A stretch of DNA of 64,000 bases from UBA4644 sp964541085 (GCA_964541085.1 CAZIPA010000004.1:28002-92001), one strand, 5' to 3'. Counted from the first letter of the stretch, positions 17,149 through 27,178 are shown. Notes: a model not told the origin generated them from the letters alone. A program made the numbers and translations.

Positions 17149-17988
17149 TTATTTCATGTGTTTTTTGGCCAGAGCCAGCACATTTTTCATGAGAATCGCC
17201 CGGGTCATGGGGCCGACACCGCCGGGAACCGGGGTGATACAGGCGGCCTTTTCCGCCACGGCATCAAACACCACATCGCCGCAGAGCTTGCCTTCCGGCG
17301 AACGATTGATGGCCACATCAATCACAACGGCCCCTTCCCTGATATGCTCGGCGGTAATCAGACCCGGCTTGCCCACGGCGGAGACCAGAATATCCGCCCG
17401 GCGGGTTTCCTCCATCAGATCGGGCGTGGCCGAGTGGCAGATGGTGACGGTGCCGTTTTCCCGCAGCAGCAAAAGGGCCATGGGCTTGCCCACGATGTTG
17501 GAGCGTCCCAGCACCACACAGCGCTTTCCGGCGGGAGAAATGTGATATTCCTCCAGCAGCGCCATCACACCGGCGGGGGTACAGGGCCAGACCGGCGGTT
17601 CGCCGGTGAGCATCCGGCCGGTATTTTCCGGATGAAAGGCATCGGCATCCTTGTCCGGCGCAATGGCGGTGAGCACCGCCTGACTGTCAATATGCCGGGG
17701 AAGCGGCAGCTGCACCAGAATGCCGTCCACGGCGGGATCGGCGTTCAGCCGGGCAATGAGCTCCAGCAGCGCCTGCTGGGTCGTGTCCTCCGGCAGAGGA
17801 TAGCCGAAGCTGCGGATGCCGCACTGGGCACAGTCCTTTTCCTTATTGCGCACATACACTGCGGAGGCGGGGTCATTCCCCACCAGAATCACCGCCAGAC
17901 CCGGCTGACGGGGAAGGGCAGCGGCCTCTTCCGCCACCTGCAAACGCACTTTTTTGGCCAGCGCCTTGCCATCCATAATGATTGCCAT
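17149..17988 (-). CDS. folD: Bifunctional methylenetetrahydrofolate dehydrogenase / methenyltetrahydrofolate cyclohydrolase
   Basis: 279 aa, full length for FolD. It interconverts 5,10-methylene-, methenyl- and 10-formyl-THF in one-carbon metabolism in the cytoplasm. Key parts are VGNDPASAVYVRNKEKDC with the catalytic Tyr and Lys, DGILVQLPLP, the DKDADAFHPENTG block, VVLGRSNIVGKP for NADP binding, and PVPGGVGPMT at the C-terminus. AAGGAG lies 7 nt before the ATG. It is transcribed alone from a promoter just upstream. Confidence 0.98.
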   Translation of the reverse strand: MAIIMDGKALAKKVRLQVAEEAAALPRQPGLAVILVGNDPASAVYVRNKEKDCAQCGIRSFGYPLPEDTTQQALLELIARLNADPAVDGILVQLPLPRHIDSQAVLTAIAPDKDADAFHPENTGRMLTGEPPVWPCTPAGVMALLEEYHISPAGKRCVVLGRSNIVGKPMALLLLRENGTVTICHSATPDLMEETRRADILVSAVGKPGLITAEHIREGAVVIDVAINRSPEGKLCGDVVFDAVAEKAACITPVPGGVGPMTRAILMKNVLALAKKHMK

Positions 17989-18033
17989 ATGCCTGCTCCT
18001 TTTTGCTCATGGAAGGATATTTTACTGTTTATC

Positions 18034-18062
18034 ACAATAGCACATTTTTTGGGCAAGCGCAA
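18034..18062 (-). promoter_or_regulatory. Probable folD promoter
   Basis: On the minus strand TTGCGC (18057-18062) and TATTGT (18034-18039) are separated by 17 bp, about 45 bp before the folD start. Match to the sigma-A consensus is moderate (4 of 6 in each hexamer). Confidence 0.5.
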
Positions 18063-18143
18063 CAGAAAAGCGAAAATTCTGCCGAAAGCCGGAACATGAA
18101 TACTTCAAAATCTTAAATTATTTCCGGAATGGACGAAAAGTTC

Positions 18144-18172
18144 TTTTCTTTTCCCGGGGAGCATGGTATAAT
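18144..18172 (+). promoter_or_regulatory. Probable promoter for the coiled-coil gene
   Basis: A perfect TATAAT at 18167-18172 lies 64 bp before the ATG at 18237. The -35 region (TTTTCT, 18144-18149) is weak. Confidence 0.5.
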
Positions 18173-18236
18173 CTACAGTATTAGGTGAAATCAACGCAGG
18201 TTGAATATCCTGCCTGCATGGAAATGAGGGATCCTT

Positions 18237-19085
18237 ATGGAAGGACAGAGCTTTCATACATCGCTGCTGGGCGGCTTTCGCAAGAAGGATGTGATCCGCT
18301 ATCTGGCGGAGGAAAAGCAGCGTCAGGAGGAAACGCTGGCGCAGCTGCGGGAAAAGCTGGAGGACATGGAACAGTCGGCCTCTGCCTCGGCAGCCGACCA
18401 GACCGAACGCTGGAAAAATGAGGCGCTGCAAGCCCGCATCGCAGAGCTTCAGGCGGAAAATGACAGACAGGCGCAGCAGCTGCAAACATTGCGTGATGCG
18501 GCAGAGCGCTGTGTGCAGCAGGCCCGGGAGATGGATGCTCTCCGGGATCAGCTTCACGGTCTGGAAAACGCCCGGGAAGAAAGCCCGGATGCCGATGCGC
18601 TGACTGCGGCGCAGGAGCGCTGTGCCCAGCTGGAGGCCCAGCTGGAGCAGCTGCAAAGCCGGGGCGTTTCCGCCCAGGAGGAACGGCTGCACAGCCTTTG
18701 CAGCAAGCTGGAGCAGGTGCTGGAGCTGTTGGATAAGGCGGCAGACGGCCCCCGCCATGTGATCTGCTATCCGGTTTCGTCGGAGGAGCGGGAGCTGCTG
18801 CTGGGCACCAATCTGGCCGCCCGGACGGTAGAGGCGGAGCCGGAAGAACCGGGAGTGCCGGAAGTCACGGAAGCGCTGCCGGAAGAGCTGCCGGAAGAAA
18901 TCCCGGAAATGCCGGAGGAGCCGGAAGCGCCGGAGAAAGTGCCGCAGGAGCCTGCCGTCCCGGAAGAAACGCCGGAAGAAAAGCCGGAAGAAATCCCGGA
19001 AGAAACGCCGGAGACCGAACACCCCCAGAGCGGAGACGAGCCGGTGTCCCGCCTGATGGAACGGGTGCGAGGCTGGCGCAGATAA
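18237..19085 (+). CDS. Coiled-coil protein with acidic Pro/Glu tail, DivIVA-like N-terminus
   Basis: 282 aa, not assigned to a known enzyme family. The N-terminus SFHTSLLGGFRKKDVIRYL resembles the FG-x-K-x-DVxxYL start of DivIVA/GpsB-like and related Clostridial cytoskeletal proteins. Residues about 25-155 form a long Gln/Glu/Leu coiled coil, interrupted near 110 by a Gly-Val-Ser stretch. The last 75 residues are almost entirely Pro, Glu and aliphatic residues (repeats of the type LPEE, IPEE, TPEE), probably an extended acidic arm. No membrane segment is seen. A cell-division or morphology role is a guess. GAGGG lies 6 nt before the ATG. Confidence 0.7.
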   Translation: MEGQSFHTSLLGGFRKKDVIRYLAEEKQRQEETLAQLREKLEDMEQSASASAADQTERWKNEALQARIAELQAENDRQAQQLQTLRDAAERCVQQAREMDALRDQLHGLENAREESPDADALTAAQERCAQLEAQLEQLQSRGVSAQEERLHSLCSKLEQVLELLDKAADGPRHVICYPVSSEERELLLGTNLAARTVEAEPEEPGVPEVTEALPEELPEEIPEMPEEPEAPEKVPQEPAVPEETPEEKPEEIPEETPETEHPQSGDEPVSRLMERVRGWRR

Positions 19086-19101
19086 GCAGAAGAAACAGGG
19101 G

Positions 19102-19137
19102 AAAGGAGAGGCAGGACAAGCCCTGCCGAGAACTGCA
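19102..19137 (+). promoter_or_regulatory. Distant Shine-Dalgarno with intervening hairpin
   Basis: AAAGGAG (19102-19108) ends 29 nt before the ATG at 19138, much farther than normal. Between them GGCAGG (19110-19115) can pair with CCTGCC (19122-19127) over a 6-nt loop; folding would bring the site to an effective distance of about 11 nt. No in-frame start lies nearer. Confidence 0.45.
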
Positions 19138-19998
19138 ATGTATTCCAAACGGAAAAATGCCCGCTGCCTGAAAACGCTGACCCCCTTTGAACGGGTCATG
19201 GGCCACATCATGCCCAAGCGCAGCGATGCCCAGGTCTATTACAGCGACGATATCGACTGTGAGATTCTGGACGAATATATCGAAAAGAAAAAGGCGGAGG
19301 GCATCGAGCTCACCTATCTGGACATTTTCACGGCGGCCACGGTGCGGCTGTATGCCAAACGCCCGGCGCTGAATCGCTTTATCATGGGCGGACGCACCTT
19401 TGCCAACGATCAGATTTATGTCTCCATGGCGGTAAAAAAGCTGCTGCGGGACAATGCCGACGAGACTACCATCAAGGTGCCCTTCACCGGTCATGAGACG
19501 ATCTTTCAGGTGCGGGAAAAAATGCACGCCATCATCTATGATCAGAAGGGCATGGAAAAGGCCAACGACACCGACCGGGTGGCCCGCCTGATGCGCATCA
19601 TGCCCAACTGGATTCTGCGCTTTGCCTTCTGGTTGATCCGCCATCTGGACAATTGCAGTATGCTCCCCGCCAGTCTGGTGCAGGTGAGCCCCTTCCACAC
19701 CAGCGTGTTCATCACCTATCTGAAGTCGCTGGGCATCCCGGGCATCTATCATCACTGCTACGATCTGGGCACGGTGGGCCAGTTTATCGCCGTGGGCAAG
19801 GAGCGCAAGATCCCCGTCATCGACCGGAAAACCGGCGAGGTGCGCCCGGGCAAGGTCATTACCATGATGGTGGTGGCAGACGAGCGTGTGTGTGACGGCC
19901 TGTATTATGCCCGCTCCATGCGCCTGTACCGGCGGATGCTGGAGAATCCGGCCAGCCTGGAGGAACCGCTGGAAGAGATCGAAAAAGACATCGACTAA
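19138..19998 (+). CDS. E2-like acyltransferase-fold protein (2-oxoacid dehydrogenase E2 family, no lipoyl domain)
   Basis: 286 aa. The fold resembles the catalytic domain of 2-oxoacid dehydrogenase E2 and chloramphenicol acetyltransferase: YLDIFTAATVRLYAKRPALN, YVSMAVKKLL, PFHTSVFITYL and the C-terminal VVADERVCDGLYYA block. At the position of the catalytic His of the HxxxDG motif this protein has Glu (E-R-V-C-D-G), so classical acyl transfer is doubtful. There is no lipoyl or peripheral-subunit-binding domain, and no E1 or E3 gene nearby. A helix at about 155-175 could touch the membrane. The ribosome site lies unusually far from the start (see the separate entry). Confidence 0.7.
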   Translation: MYSKRKNARCLKTLTPFERVMGHIMPKRSDAQVYYSDDIDCEILDEYIEKKKAEGIELTYLDIFTAATVRLYAKRPALNRFIMGGRTFANDQIYVSMAVKKLLRDNADETTIKVPFTGHETIFQVREKMHAIIYDQKGMEKANDTDRVARLMRIMPNWILRFAFWLIRHLDNCSMLPASLVQVSPFHTSVFITYLKSLGIPGIYHHCYDLGTVGQFIAVGKERKIPVIDRKTGEVRPGKVITMMVVADERVCDGLYYARSMRLYRRMLENPASLEEPLEEIEKDID

Positions 19999-20020
19999 AT
20001 CATTTTTTCGAAATTAAAGC

Positions 20021-20066
20021 AAATCAGCGTTGAAAGCAGCCTGCTTTTTGACGCTGATTTTCTTTT
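20021..20066 (+). terminator. Intrinsic terminator after the E2-like gene
   Basis: AAATCAGCGT (20021-20030) pairs with ACGCTGATTT (20051-20060), with an inner AAAGCAG/CTGCTTT stem, and is followed by TCTTTT. Confidence 0.85.
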
Positions 20067-20088
20067 GCAAGTCTTTTTTGAAAACCGG

Positions 20089-20117
20089 TTGATTTTTGCA
20101 GGGAAAGGGCCTACAAT
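20089..20117 (+). promoter_or_regulatory. glnN promoter
   Basis: TTGATT (20089-20094), 17-bp spacer, TACAAT (20112-20117), ending 43 bp before the ATG: a good sigma-A promoter. No clear GlnR or TnrA-type palindrome was seen around it. Confidence 0.75.
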
Positions 20118-20160
20118 AAACCTATTGTTTGCCGTCATACGGAAGAGAGGTCGTTTTTTT

Positions 20161-22269
<2,109 letters not shown>

Positions 22270-22295
22270 AAAATTACAAAGAATGGAATTTTTCT

Positions 22296-22324
22296 TCCGG
22301 CGGGTGGTTGTTTCCCCCGCCGGA
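22296..22324. repeat. Inverted repeat overlapping a -35 element
   Basis: TCCGGCGGG (22296-22304) and CCCGCCGGA (22316-22324) form a perfect 9-bp stem with an 11-nt loop. The loop contains the TTGTTT -35 hexamer of the next gene. No T-run follows on either strand, so it is not a standard terminator. Confidence 0.6.
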
Positions 22325-22336
22325 GCGTGTTATAAT
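22308..22336 (+). promoter_or_regulatory. Promoter of the beta-CASP hydrolase gene
   Basis: TTGTTT (22308-22313), 17-bp spacer, perfect TATAAT (22331-22336), 49 bp before the ATG at 22386. Confidence 0.8.
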
Positions 22337-22385
22337 AGGTAAAATTGCGAAAGCAGTCTGGATGCCTTACAGGAGGGAGCCATTT

Positions 22386-23984
22386 ATGAAATTGACATTT
22401 TTCGGCGCGGCCCGGGCCGTTACCGGCAGCTGCCATTGTCTGGATGTCTGCGGCAAGCGGATACTCATCGACTGCGGTTTGCAGCAGGGACGGGATGAGG
22501 TGGAGGACAACGCCCTGCCCTTTGCGCCGGGACAGGTGGATTATGTGCTGGTGACCCATGCCCATATTGACCACACCGGCCGGATCCCCATGCTGTACAA
22601 AAACGGCTATACCGGCCCGATTATCACCACCCGCCTCACCGGCGAACTGATGCGGATCATGCTGCTGGATTCTGCCCACATTCAGGAGAGTGACGCCCAG
22701 TGGGCCAACCAGAAGGGCAAGCGGGCAGGCCGTCCTCCGGTGGAGCCGCTGTATACCGTGGAGGATGCCCAGAACGCCCTGACTCATCTGGTGTGCCATG
22801 AATATCAGCAGCGCTTTTCCCTCTGCCCGGGGGTGGAGGTGCGCTTTGCCGACGCGGGCCATCTGCTGGGCTCTGCCATGGTGGAGCTGTGGGTGACGGA
22901 AAACGGAAACACGCAAAAGCTGGTGTTTTCCGGCGATATCGGCAACACCCGACAGCCCATCATCCGGGATCCCTCCTATCTTACCGAGGCGGATTATGTG
23001 ATTACCGAGAGTACCTATGGCGACCGGGAGCACAATGCCGAAGAGGGCGAATATACCGATCAGCTGGCAGAAATTCTGGACAGAACCTTTGCCCGGGGCG
23101 GCAATGTGATCATTCCCGCCTTTGCCGTGGGCCGCACCCAGGAGCTGCTGTATTTCATCCGGGATATCAAGCGGGACGGCAAGGTTGCCTCCTTCCCCAA
23201 CTTCCCGGTGTATGTGGACAGCCCGCTGGCCAAGGCCGCAACTACCGTATTTGACGGCGATCTCACCGGTTATCTGGACGAAGAGGCCCGGCAGCTGGTG
23301 GAGAAGGATATCCGCATGATGACCTTCCCGGAGCTGCATCTCACCGAAACCACGGAGGAATCCCGGGCACTGAACGCCGACAAAACCCCCAAAGTGATTA
23401 TCTCCGCCAGCGGTATGTGTGACGCGGGCCGCATCCGACATCATCTGAAGCACAATCTCTGGCGGCCGGAGTGCAGCGTGGTCTTTGTGGGCTATCAGTC
23501 CGAGGGCAGTCTGGGCCGCCGTCTTCTGGACGGTGCCAGCGCGGTAAAGCTGTTTGGAGAGGATATCTCCGTACAGGCGCAGATCGTGAATTTCCACGGC
23601 CTGTCCTCTCATGCGGGCCTGACGGGTCTGCTGAACTGGATTCAGGCCTATTCGCCCCGTCCCCGGCAGGTGTTTGTGGTACACGGTGACCCGGAGGTTG
23701 CCCCGGCCTATGCCCAGCGGCTGGAAAAAATGGGCTTTGCCGCCCATGCGCCGGAGCTGGGAGAGGTCTATGATCTGGCGGCCAACCGTCTGCTGCAGCC
23801 GGGCAGAACACCGGAGCGCAAGCGCCGGGTCAGCGAGCAGGGAAACACTGCCGCCTACCGTGCCCTGCAAGAGCAGGGAAGGGCTTTGCAGGAGCTGATC
23901 GCCGCAAGCAGGGGCGGAGCCAACCGGGATCTGCGCCGCTTTGCCTCCGAGCTGGCAGCGCTGATCGAAAAGTGGGATCGCTGA
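22386..23984 (+). CDS. MBL-fold beta-CASP metallo-hydrolase (RNA-processing type)
   Basis: 532 aa. The N-terminus FFGAARAVTGSCH and THAHIDHTGRIP give motif II (HxHxDH) of metallo-beta-lactamase hydrolases, followed by FADAGHLLGSAMVEL, SGDIGN, TESTYGDREH and, in the beta-CASP region, VIISASGMCDAGRIRHHL and FHGLSSHAG. This set is typical of the CPSF73/Ysh1-like bacterial branch with an RMMBL C-terminal domain, usually RNA endo- or exonucleases. Usual length is about 530. GGAGGGAG lies about 7 nt before ATG 22386; the frame extending to 22308 covers the promoter and is rejected. RNA substrate unknown. Confidence 0.88.
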   Translation: MKLTFFGAARAVTGSCHCLDVCGKRILIDCGLQQGRDEVEDNALPFAPGQVDYVLVTHAHIDHTGRIPMLYKNGYTGPIITTRLTGELMRIMLLDSAHIQESDAQWANQKGKRAGRPPVEPLYTVEDAQNALTHLVCHEYQQRFSLCPGVEVRFADAGHLLGSAMVELWVTENGNTQKLVFSGDIGNTRQPIIRDPSYLTEADYVITESTYGDREHNAEEGEYTDQLAEILDRTFARGGNVIIPAFAVGRTQELLYFIRDIKRDGKVASFPNFPVYVDSPLAKAATTVFDGDLTGYLDEEARQLVEKDIRMMTFPELHLTETTEESRALNADKTPKVIISASGMCDAGRIRHHLKHNLWRPECSVVFVGYQSEGSLGRRLLDGASAVKLFGEDISVQAQIVNFHGLSSHAGLTGLLNWIQAYSPRPRQVFVVHGDPEVAPAYAQRLEKMGFAAHAPELGEVYDLAANRLLQPGRTPERKRRVSEQGNTAAYRALQEQGRALQELIAASRGGANRDLRRFASELAALIEKWDR

Positions 23985-24002
23985 CCGGTCAGCGTATTTT
24001 TT
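23979..24002 (+). terminator. Weak terminator/attenuator overlapping a stop codon
   Basis: The perfect palindrome CGCTGACCGGTCAGCG (23979-23994) contains the stop codon of the beta-CASP gene and is followed by TATTTTTT. It would reduce, not necessarily stop, transcription into the next gene 51 bp away. Confidence 0.5.
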
Positions 24003-24035
24003 CCGATATCCGATATCAAAGGAGGGAACGGCCCG

Positions 24036-24599
24036 ATGCTGGAGCAGATCGAACGGGAAGAGGCGCTGGAAGCGCTTTCCACCATTCGCCGCCGGGTGGA
24101 GCAATATGCGTGGATGCTGCACGCCCTGCAAACCCGGGATATTTCCGAGGACAGGCATTTTCGCCGGGCCTTCCTCAGTCAATATAAGCTGCGGCAGCAG
24201 GACAGAGAGGTGCTGCGGTTTTATTTCCGCTGGCTGGAGGAAAACAAGCACCGCACCGTCTCCTTTGAACAGGCGCTGCTGGCGCTGTACCGGCAGTTTG
24301 GCCTGCTGGAGCCTGCCGCCGCCAGCAAGCTGGCCGCCACCATTGACCCGTCCCTGCCCGTATGGGATACCCAGATGCTGGGACGGCTGGGGGTGCGCCC
24401 ACTGTCGCTGGAGCGGGACCGCCGGAGAGTGGAGCGGACACTGGAGGCCTATGAGATGCTGCGGGACTGGTACGGACGCTATCTGCTGTCCCGGGATGGC
24501 CGCATGGCGGTGGAGACTTTCGACATGGTTTATCCGAACACCGGTTTTTCCGACATGAAAAAGGTGGACTTTGTGATCTGGAGCATCCTCTGGTCCTGA
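24036..24599 (+). CDS. Hypothetical protein
   Basis: 187 aa, function not recognised. It is mostly alpha-helical and charged. The second half reads ASKLAATIDPSLPVWDTQML, LEAYEMLRDWYGRYL and a C-terminal FSDMKKVDFVIWSILW; the order (helix, PVWD, long helix, conserved Trp-rich end) faintly recalls HhH-type DNA glycosylase folds, but no HhH-GPD motif or catalytic Lys/Asp pair can be pointed out. It has a good AAGGAGGG site and shares a transcript with the beta-CASP hydrolase, subject to the attenuator between them. No membrane segment or signal peptide. Confidence 0.7.
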   Translation: MLEQIEREEALEALSTIRRRVEQYAWMLHALQTRDISEDRHFRRAFLSQYKLRQQDREVLRFYFRWLEENKHRTVSFEQALLALYRQFGLLEPAAASKLAATIDPSLPVWDTQMLGRLGVRPLSLERDRRRVERTLEAYEMLRDWYGRYLLSRDGRMAVETFDMVYPNTGFSDMKKVDFVIWSILWS

Positions 24600-24643
24600 C
24601 AGGATGGCGAGAAAACCGCCGCAATGTTTTGAACTGTATAAGA

Positions 24644-24669
24644 AAAAGCCTGGCCGGAGCCAGGCTTTT
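24644..24669. terminator. Bidirectional intrinsic terminator
   Basis: AAAAGCCTGGC (24644-24654) and GCCAGGCTTTT (24659-24669) form an 11-bp stem with loop CGGA and provide T-runs on both strands. It ends the unknown gene (+) and alr (-). Confidence 0.92.
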
Positions 24670-24687
24670 ATTCTGTGTCAATGGAGC

Positions 24688-25827
24688 TTACTTCACAAAC
24701 ACCTTGGGCAGACGCTGGCCAAAGGCGCAGGTGATCTCATAGTTGATGGTGCCGGTGGCATGGGCGATATCGTCGGCGGTCACGGCATTCACACCGTCAG
24801 AGCCCATGACGATCACCTCGTCGCCCACCTTCACATCGGGCACGGCGGTCACATCAATCATGCACTGATCCATGCAGATGTTGCCGGCAATGGGGCAGAC
24901 CACGCCGTTGACGATGACCTTCGCCTGGCTGGAATAGGGACGGGGATAGCCGTCGGCATAGCCCAGAGCGATGGTGGCGATTTTTGCGGGCTTCTGGGAA
25001 ATATAGCGGCGGCCATAGCCCACGGAGAAGCCGGCGGGCACATCCTTCAGATGGACGATGTTGGCCTTGACGCTCATCACGGGCTTGATGTCCAGCTCTT
25101 CCCGGCGCATTTCGTCAGAGGGATAGCAGCCGTACAGGATGATGCCGGGACGCACTGCGTCATAATACACATCGGGGATCTCCATAATGGAGGCGGAGTT
25201 GGCAAAGGTGCGGAAGGGCAGCTTCACGCCCCGGGCGGTGACACCTTCATAAAAGGCTTTGTACCGGTTGGCCTGGAAGCAGGCATAGGCTTTGTCGATG
25301 CAGTCGGCGGAGGACATATGGGAGAACATTCCCTTCACCGTCAGGTTGGGCATCTGTTCCATGGCCAGAATCTCCCGGGCGGCCCGATCCACATCCTCGG
25401 CCTGATAGCCGATGCGGCCCATACCGGTATCCACAGCCACCAGAACGGTGACCTGCTTGCCCTGCTTCACAGCCTCATCGGAAAAGGCTCTGGCGTTGCT
25501 TTCCGAGCAGGTGACGGCGGTGATATCATACTTCACCACGGTGTCCGCATAGAGATCCGGGGTCAGACCCAGACAGATGATTTCCTCGGTGGCACCGGCT
25601 TCCCGCAGGGTAATGGCCTCCTGCAAAGTGGCAATGGCAAAGATTTTGCAGCCGTTTTCCCGCAGGACCTGTGCGCACTGCACCGCGCCGTGACCGTAGG
25701 CATCCGCCTTAATCACGCCGATGATCTGCCGCTGGGGGCCCACCTTTTTCATGATATTCTTGATGTTGTAATCCAGATTGGACAGGTTGATCTCCGCCCA
25801 GACCGGACGAATGGCTTCTTTATACAT
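24688..25827 (-). CDS. alr: Alanine racemase
   Basis: 379 aa, normal length. It converts L- to D-alanine for peptidoglycan with PLP. Visible are the PLP-lysine Lys40 in VIKADAYGHG, VDTGMGRIG, MFSHMSSAD, the second catalytic Tyr in SVGYGRRY, the GYADGYPR block, and NICMDQCMID. It is transcribed divergently from a second racemase-like gene with a 165-bp shared intergenic region. Its promoter is close to consensus. Confidence 0.96.
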   Translation of the reverse strand: MYKEAIRPVWAEINLSNLDYNIKNIMKKVGPQRQIIGVIKADAYGHGAVQCAQVLRENGCKIFAIATLQEAITLREAGATEEIICLGLTPDLYADTVVKYDITAVTCSESNARAFSDEAVKQGKQVTVLVAVDTGMGRIGYQAEDVDRAAREILAMEQMPNLTVKGMFSHMSSADCIDKAYACFQANRYKAFYEGVTARGVKLPFRTFANSASIMEIPDVYYDAVRPGIILYGCYPSDEMRREELDIKPVMSVKANIVHLKDVPAGFSVGYGRRYISQKPAKIATIALGYADGYPRPYSSQAKVIVNGVVCPIAGNICMDQCMIDVTAVPDVKVGDEVIVMGSDGVNAVTADDIAHATGTINYEITCAFGQRLPKVFVK

Positions 25828-25870
25828 CTTCAGACATCCTTTCTGTCAATACAGATTTTTCGCCGTAGCT

Positions 25871-25899
25871 ATTATACGCCACTCGGCGGGGGCTTTCAA
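25871..25899 (-). promoter_or_regulatory. alr promoter
   Basis: On the minus strand TTGAAA (25894-25899), 17-bp spacer, perfect TATAAT (25871-25876). Confidence 0.85.
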
Positions 25900-25920
25900 G
25901 AGCAGAATGCATTTTTTCCC

Positions 25921-25949
25921 TTGCAAATCCGTGGAATTTGCGGTATCGT
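25921..25949 (+). promoter_or_regulatory. Promoter of the second alanine-racemase-like gene
   Basis: TTGCAA (25921-25926), 17-bp spacer, TATCGT (25944-25949), 44 bp before the ATG at 25993. Weaker than the divergent alr promoter. Confidence 0.55.
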
Positions 25950-25992
25950 AAAGAGGCTGAGACTACAACGGGATAAAAAGGAGAAGGACAAT

Positions 25993-27126
25993 ATGGATAT
26001 CGGTATGTATCATTCCTATCTGGAAGTGGATTTTGGCAATATGAAGGCCCAGTATCAGAAGGTACAGCAGGCCGCCGCGCCCCGGGGCGTGATTCCCGTG
26101 ATGAAGGCCAACGCCTATGGCATCGGTCTGCTGCCCATGGCGGATTTTCTGGTGAACACCATGGGAGCGGAGGTGCTGGCGGTGGCCCAGACCTGTGAGG
26201 GCGCTGCCCTGCGGGAGGGCGGCTTTCAGCAGGCGGACATCATGCTGCTGGGCCCTGCGCCGGAGCACGCCGTGCCCTATGCGGTGCGTTATCGTCTGAT
26301 GCTGCCGGTATTCAATGCGGACAACGCCCGGATGGTGGAGCGCGCCGCAGCAGAGCAGGGGATCACCGCCCGGGTGCAGCTGAAGATCAACACCGGTATG
26401 AACCGCATTGGTGTCTGCGCCGGAGAGGAGCTGGATGCCCTGCTGGCCCTGCTGAAGACCCTGCCCCATGTGCAGGTGGAGGGCGTGTTCACCCATTTTG
26501 TCAACGCCACCTATACCAACGATCCACAGACCCCGGTGGCCTATGAAAAGTTCTGCCATGCAGTGGAGCAGATTCGGGCGGCGGGCTTTTCTCCCCGATA
26601 CATCCACTGCTGCAACACCGGAGCCACCTCCTGGTTCCGGGGAGACACCATCTCCACCCATGTGCGCCCCGGCAGCCTGTATATGGGCTATGATTCCATG
26701 GACGACGGCACCAACTGGCTTCAGGTGGAGGAGGGCATCTCCTGGCGGGCCTTTGTCACCAATCTGCATACCATTCATGCCGGAGAGAGCTGCGGCTACT
26801 GCAACCATTTTGTGGCGGAAAAGGATACCCGGGTGGCTACGATAGATATCGGCTATGCCGACGGCCTGTTCCGGCCCATGGCGCAGGGCACCGGCGTGCT
26901 TCTGCTGAACGATACCCGCACCCGCTATCTGGCCACCTCCATGGATCAGACCATGATCGACGCCACCGGCATTGACTGCAAGGTGGGGGATGAAGTGACC
27001 ATTTTCGGCGCATCGAAAAACGGGGCAAGGCTTCCGCTGGCCGAGCTGCAAAACTACACCGGCCAGAATCTTTCCTATCCCCTGTGCCTGCTGACCCAGC
27101 GGGTAAAGCGCGTTTATCGTTATTGA
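25993..27126 (+). CDS. Alanine racemase family protein (second, divergent paralogue)
   Basis: 377 aa. The family landmarks are kept: Lys38 in VMKANAYGIG, KINTGMNRIGV, VFTHFVNATYT, a Tyr in SCGYCNHF at the second catalytic position, DIGYADGLF and MDQTMIDATG. Similarity to the neighbouring Alr is low outside these blocks, and the alanine-racemase residue set around the active-site Tyr is altered (GYC instead of GYG). It may racemise another amino acid (for example serine) or serve as a D-Ala supply under other conditions. AAGGAG (25978-25983) lies 9 nt before the ATG. The frame remains open far upstream, antisense to alr, but that part is not coding. Confidence 0.85.
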   Translation: MDIGMYHSYLEVDFGNMKAQYQKVQQAAAPRGVIPVMKANAYGIGLLPMADFLVNTMGAEVLAVAQTCEGAALREGGFQQADIMLLGPAPEHAVPYAVRYRLMLPVFNADNARMVERAAAEQGITARVQLKINTGMNRIGVCAGEELDALLALLKTLPHVQVEGVFTHFVNATYTNDPQTPVAYEKFCHAVEQIRAAGFSPRYIHCCNTGATSWFRGDTISTHVRPGSLYMGYDSMDDGTNWLQVEEGISWRAFVTNLHTIHAGESCGYCNHFVAEKDTRVATIDIGYADGLFRPMAQGTGVLLLNDTRTRYLATSMDQTMIDATGIDCKVGDEVTIFGASKNGARLPLAELQNYTGQNLSYPLCLLTQRVKRVYRY

Positions 27127-27133
27127 GTGCAGA

Positions 27134-27178
27134 CGCTCCTGTCCTCCCCACCGTTGCAGAGGCAGGAGCGCCGTTTTT
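27134..27178 (+). terminator. Intrinsic terminator
   Basis: CGCTCCTG (27134-27141) pairs with CAGGAGCG (27163-27170), followed by CCGTTTTT. It ends the second racemase gene. Confidence 0.8.

Noticed and set aside
24604..25992. Long + strand open frame running in phase into the second alanine racemase gene (840 codons in total)
   Set aside because: This part is antisense to alr, which is a certain gene, and contains the alr terminator and promoter. A strong ribosome site and ATG at 25993 give the normal family length.
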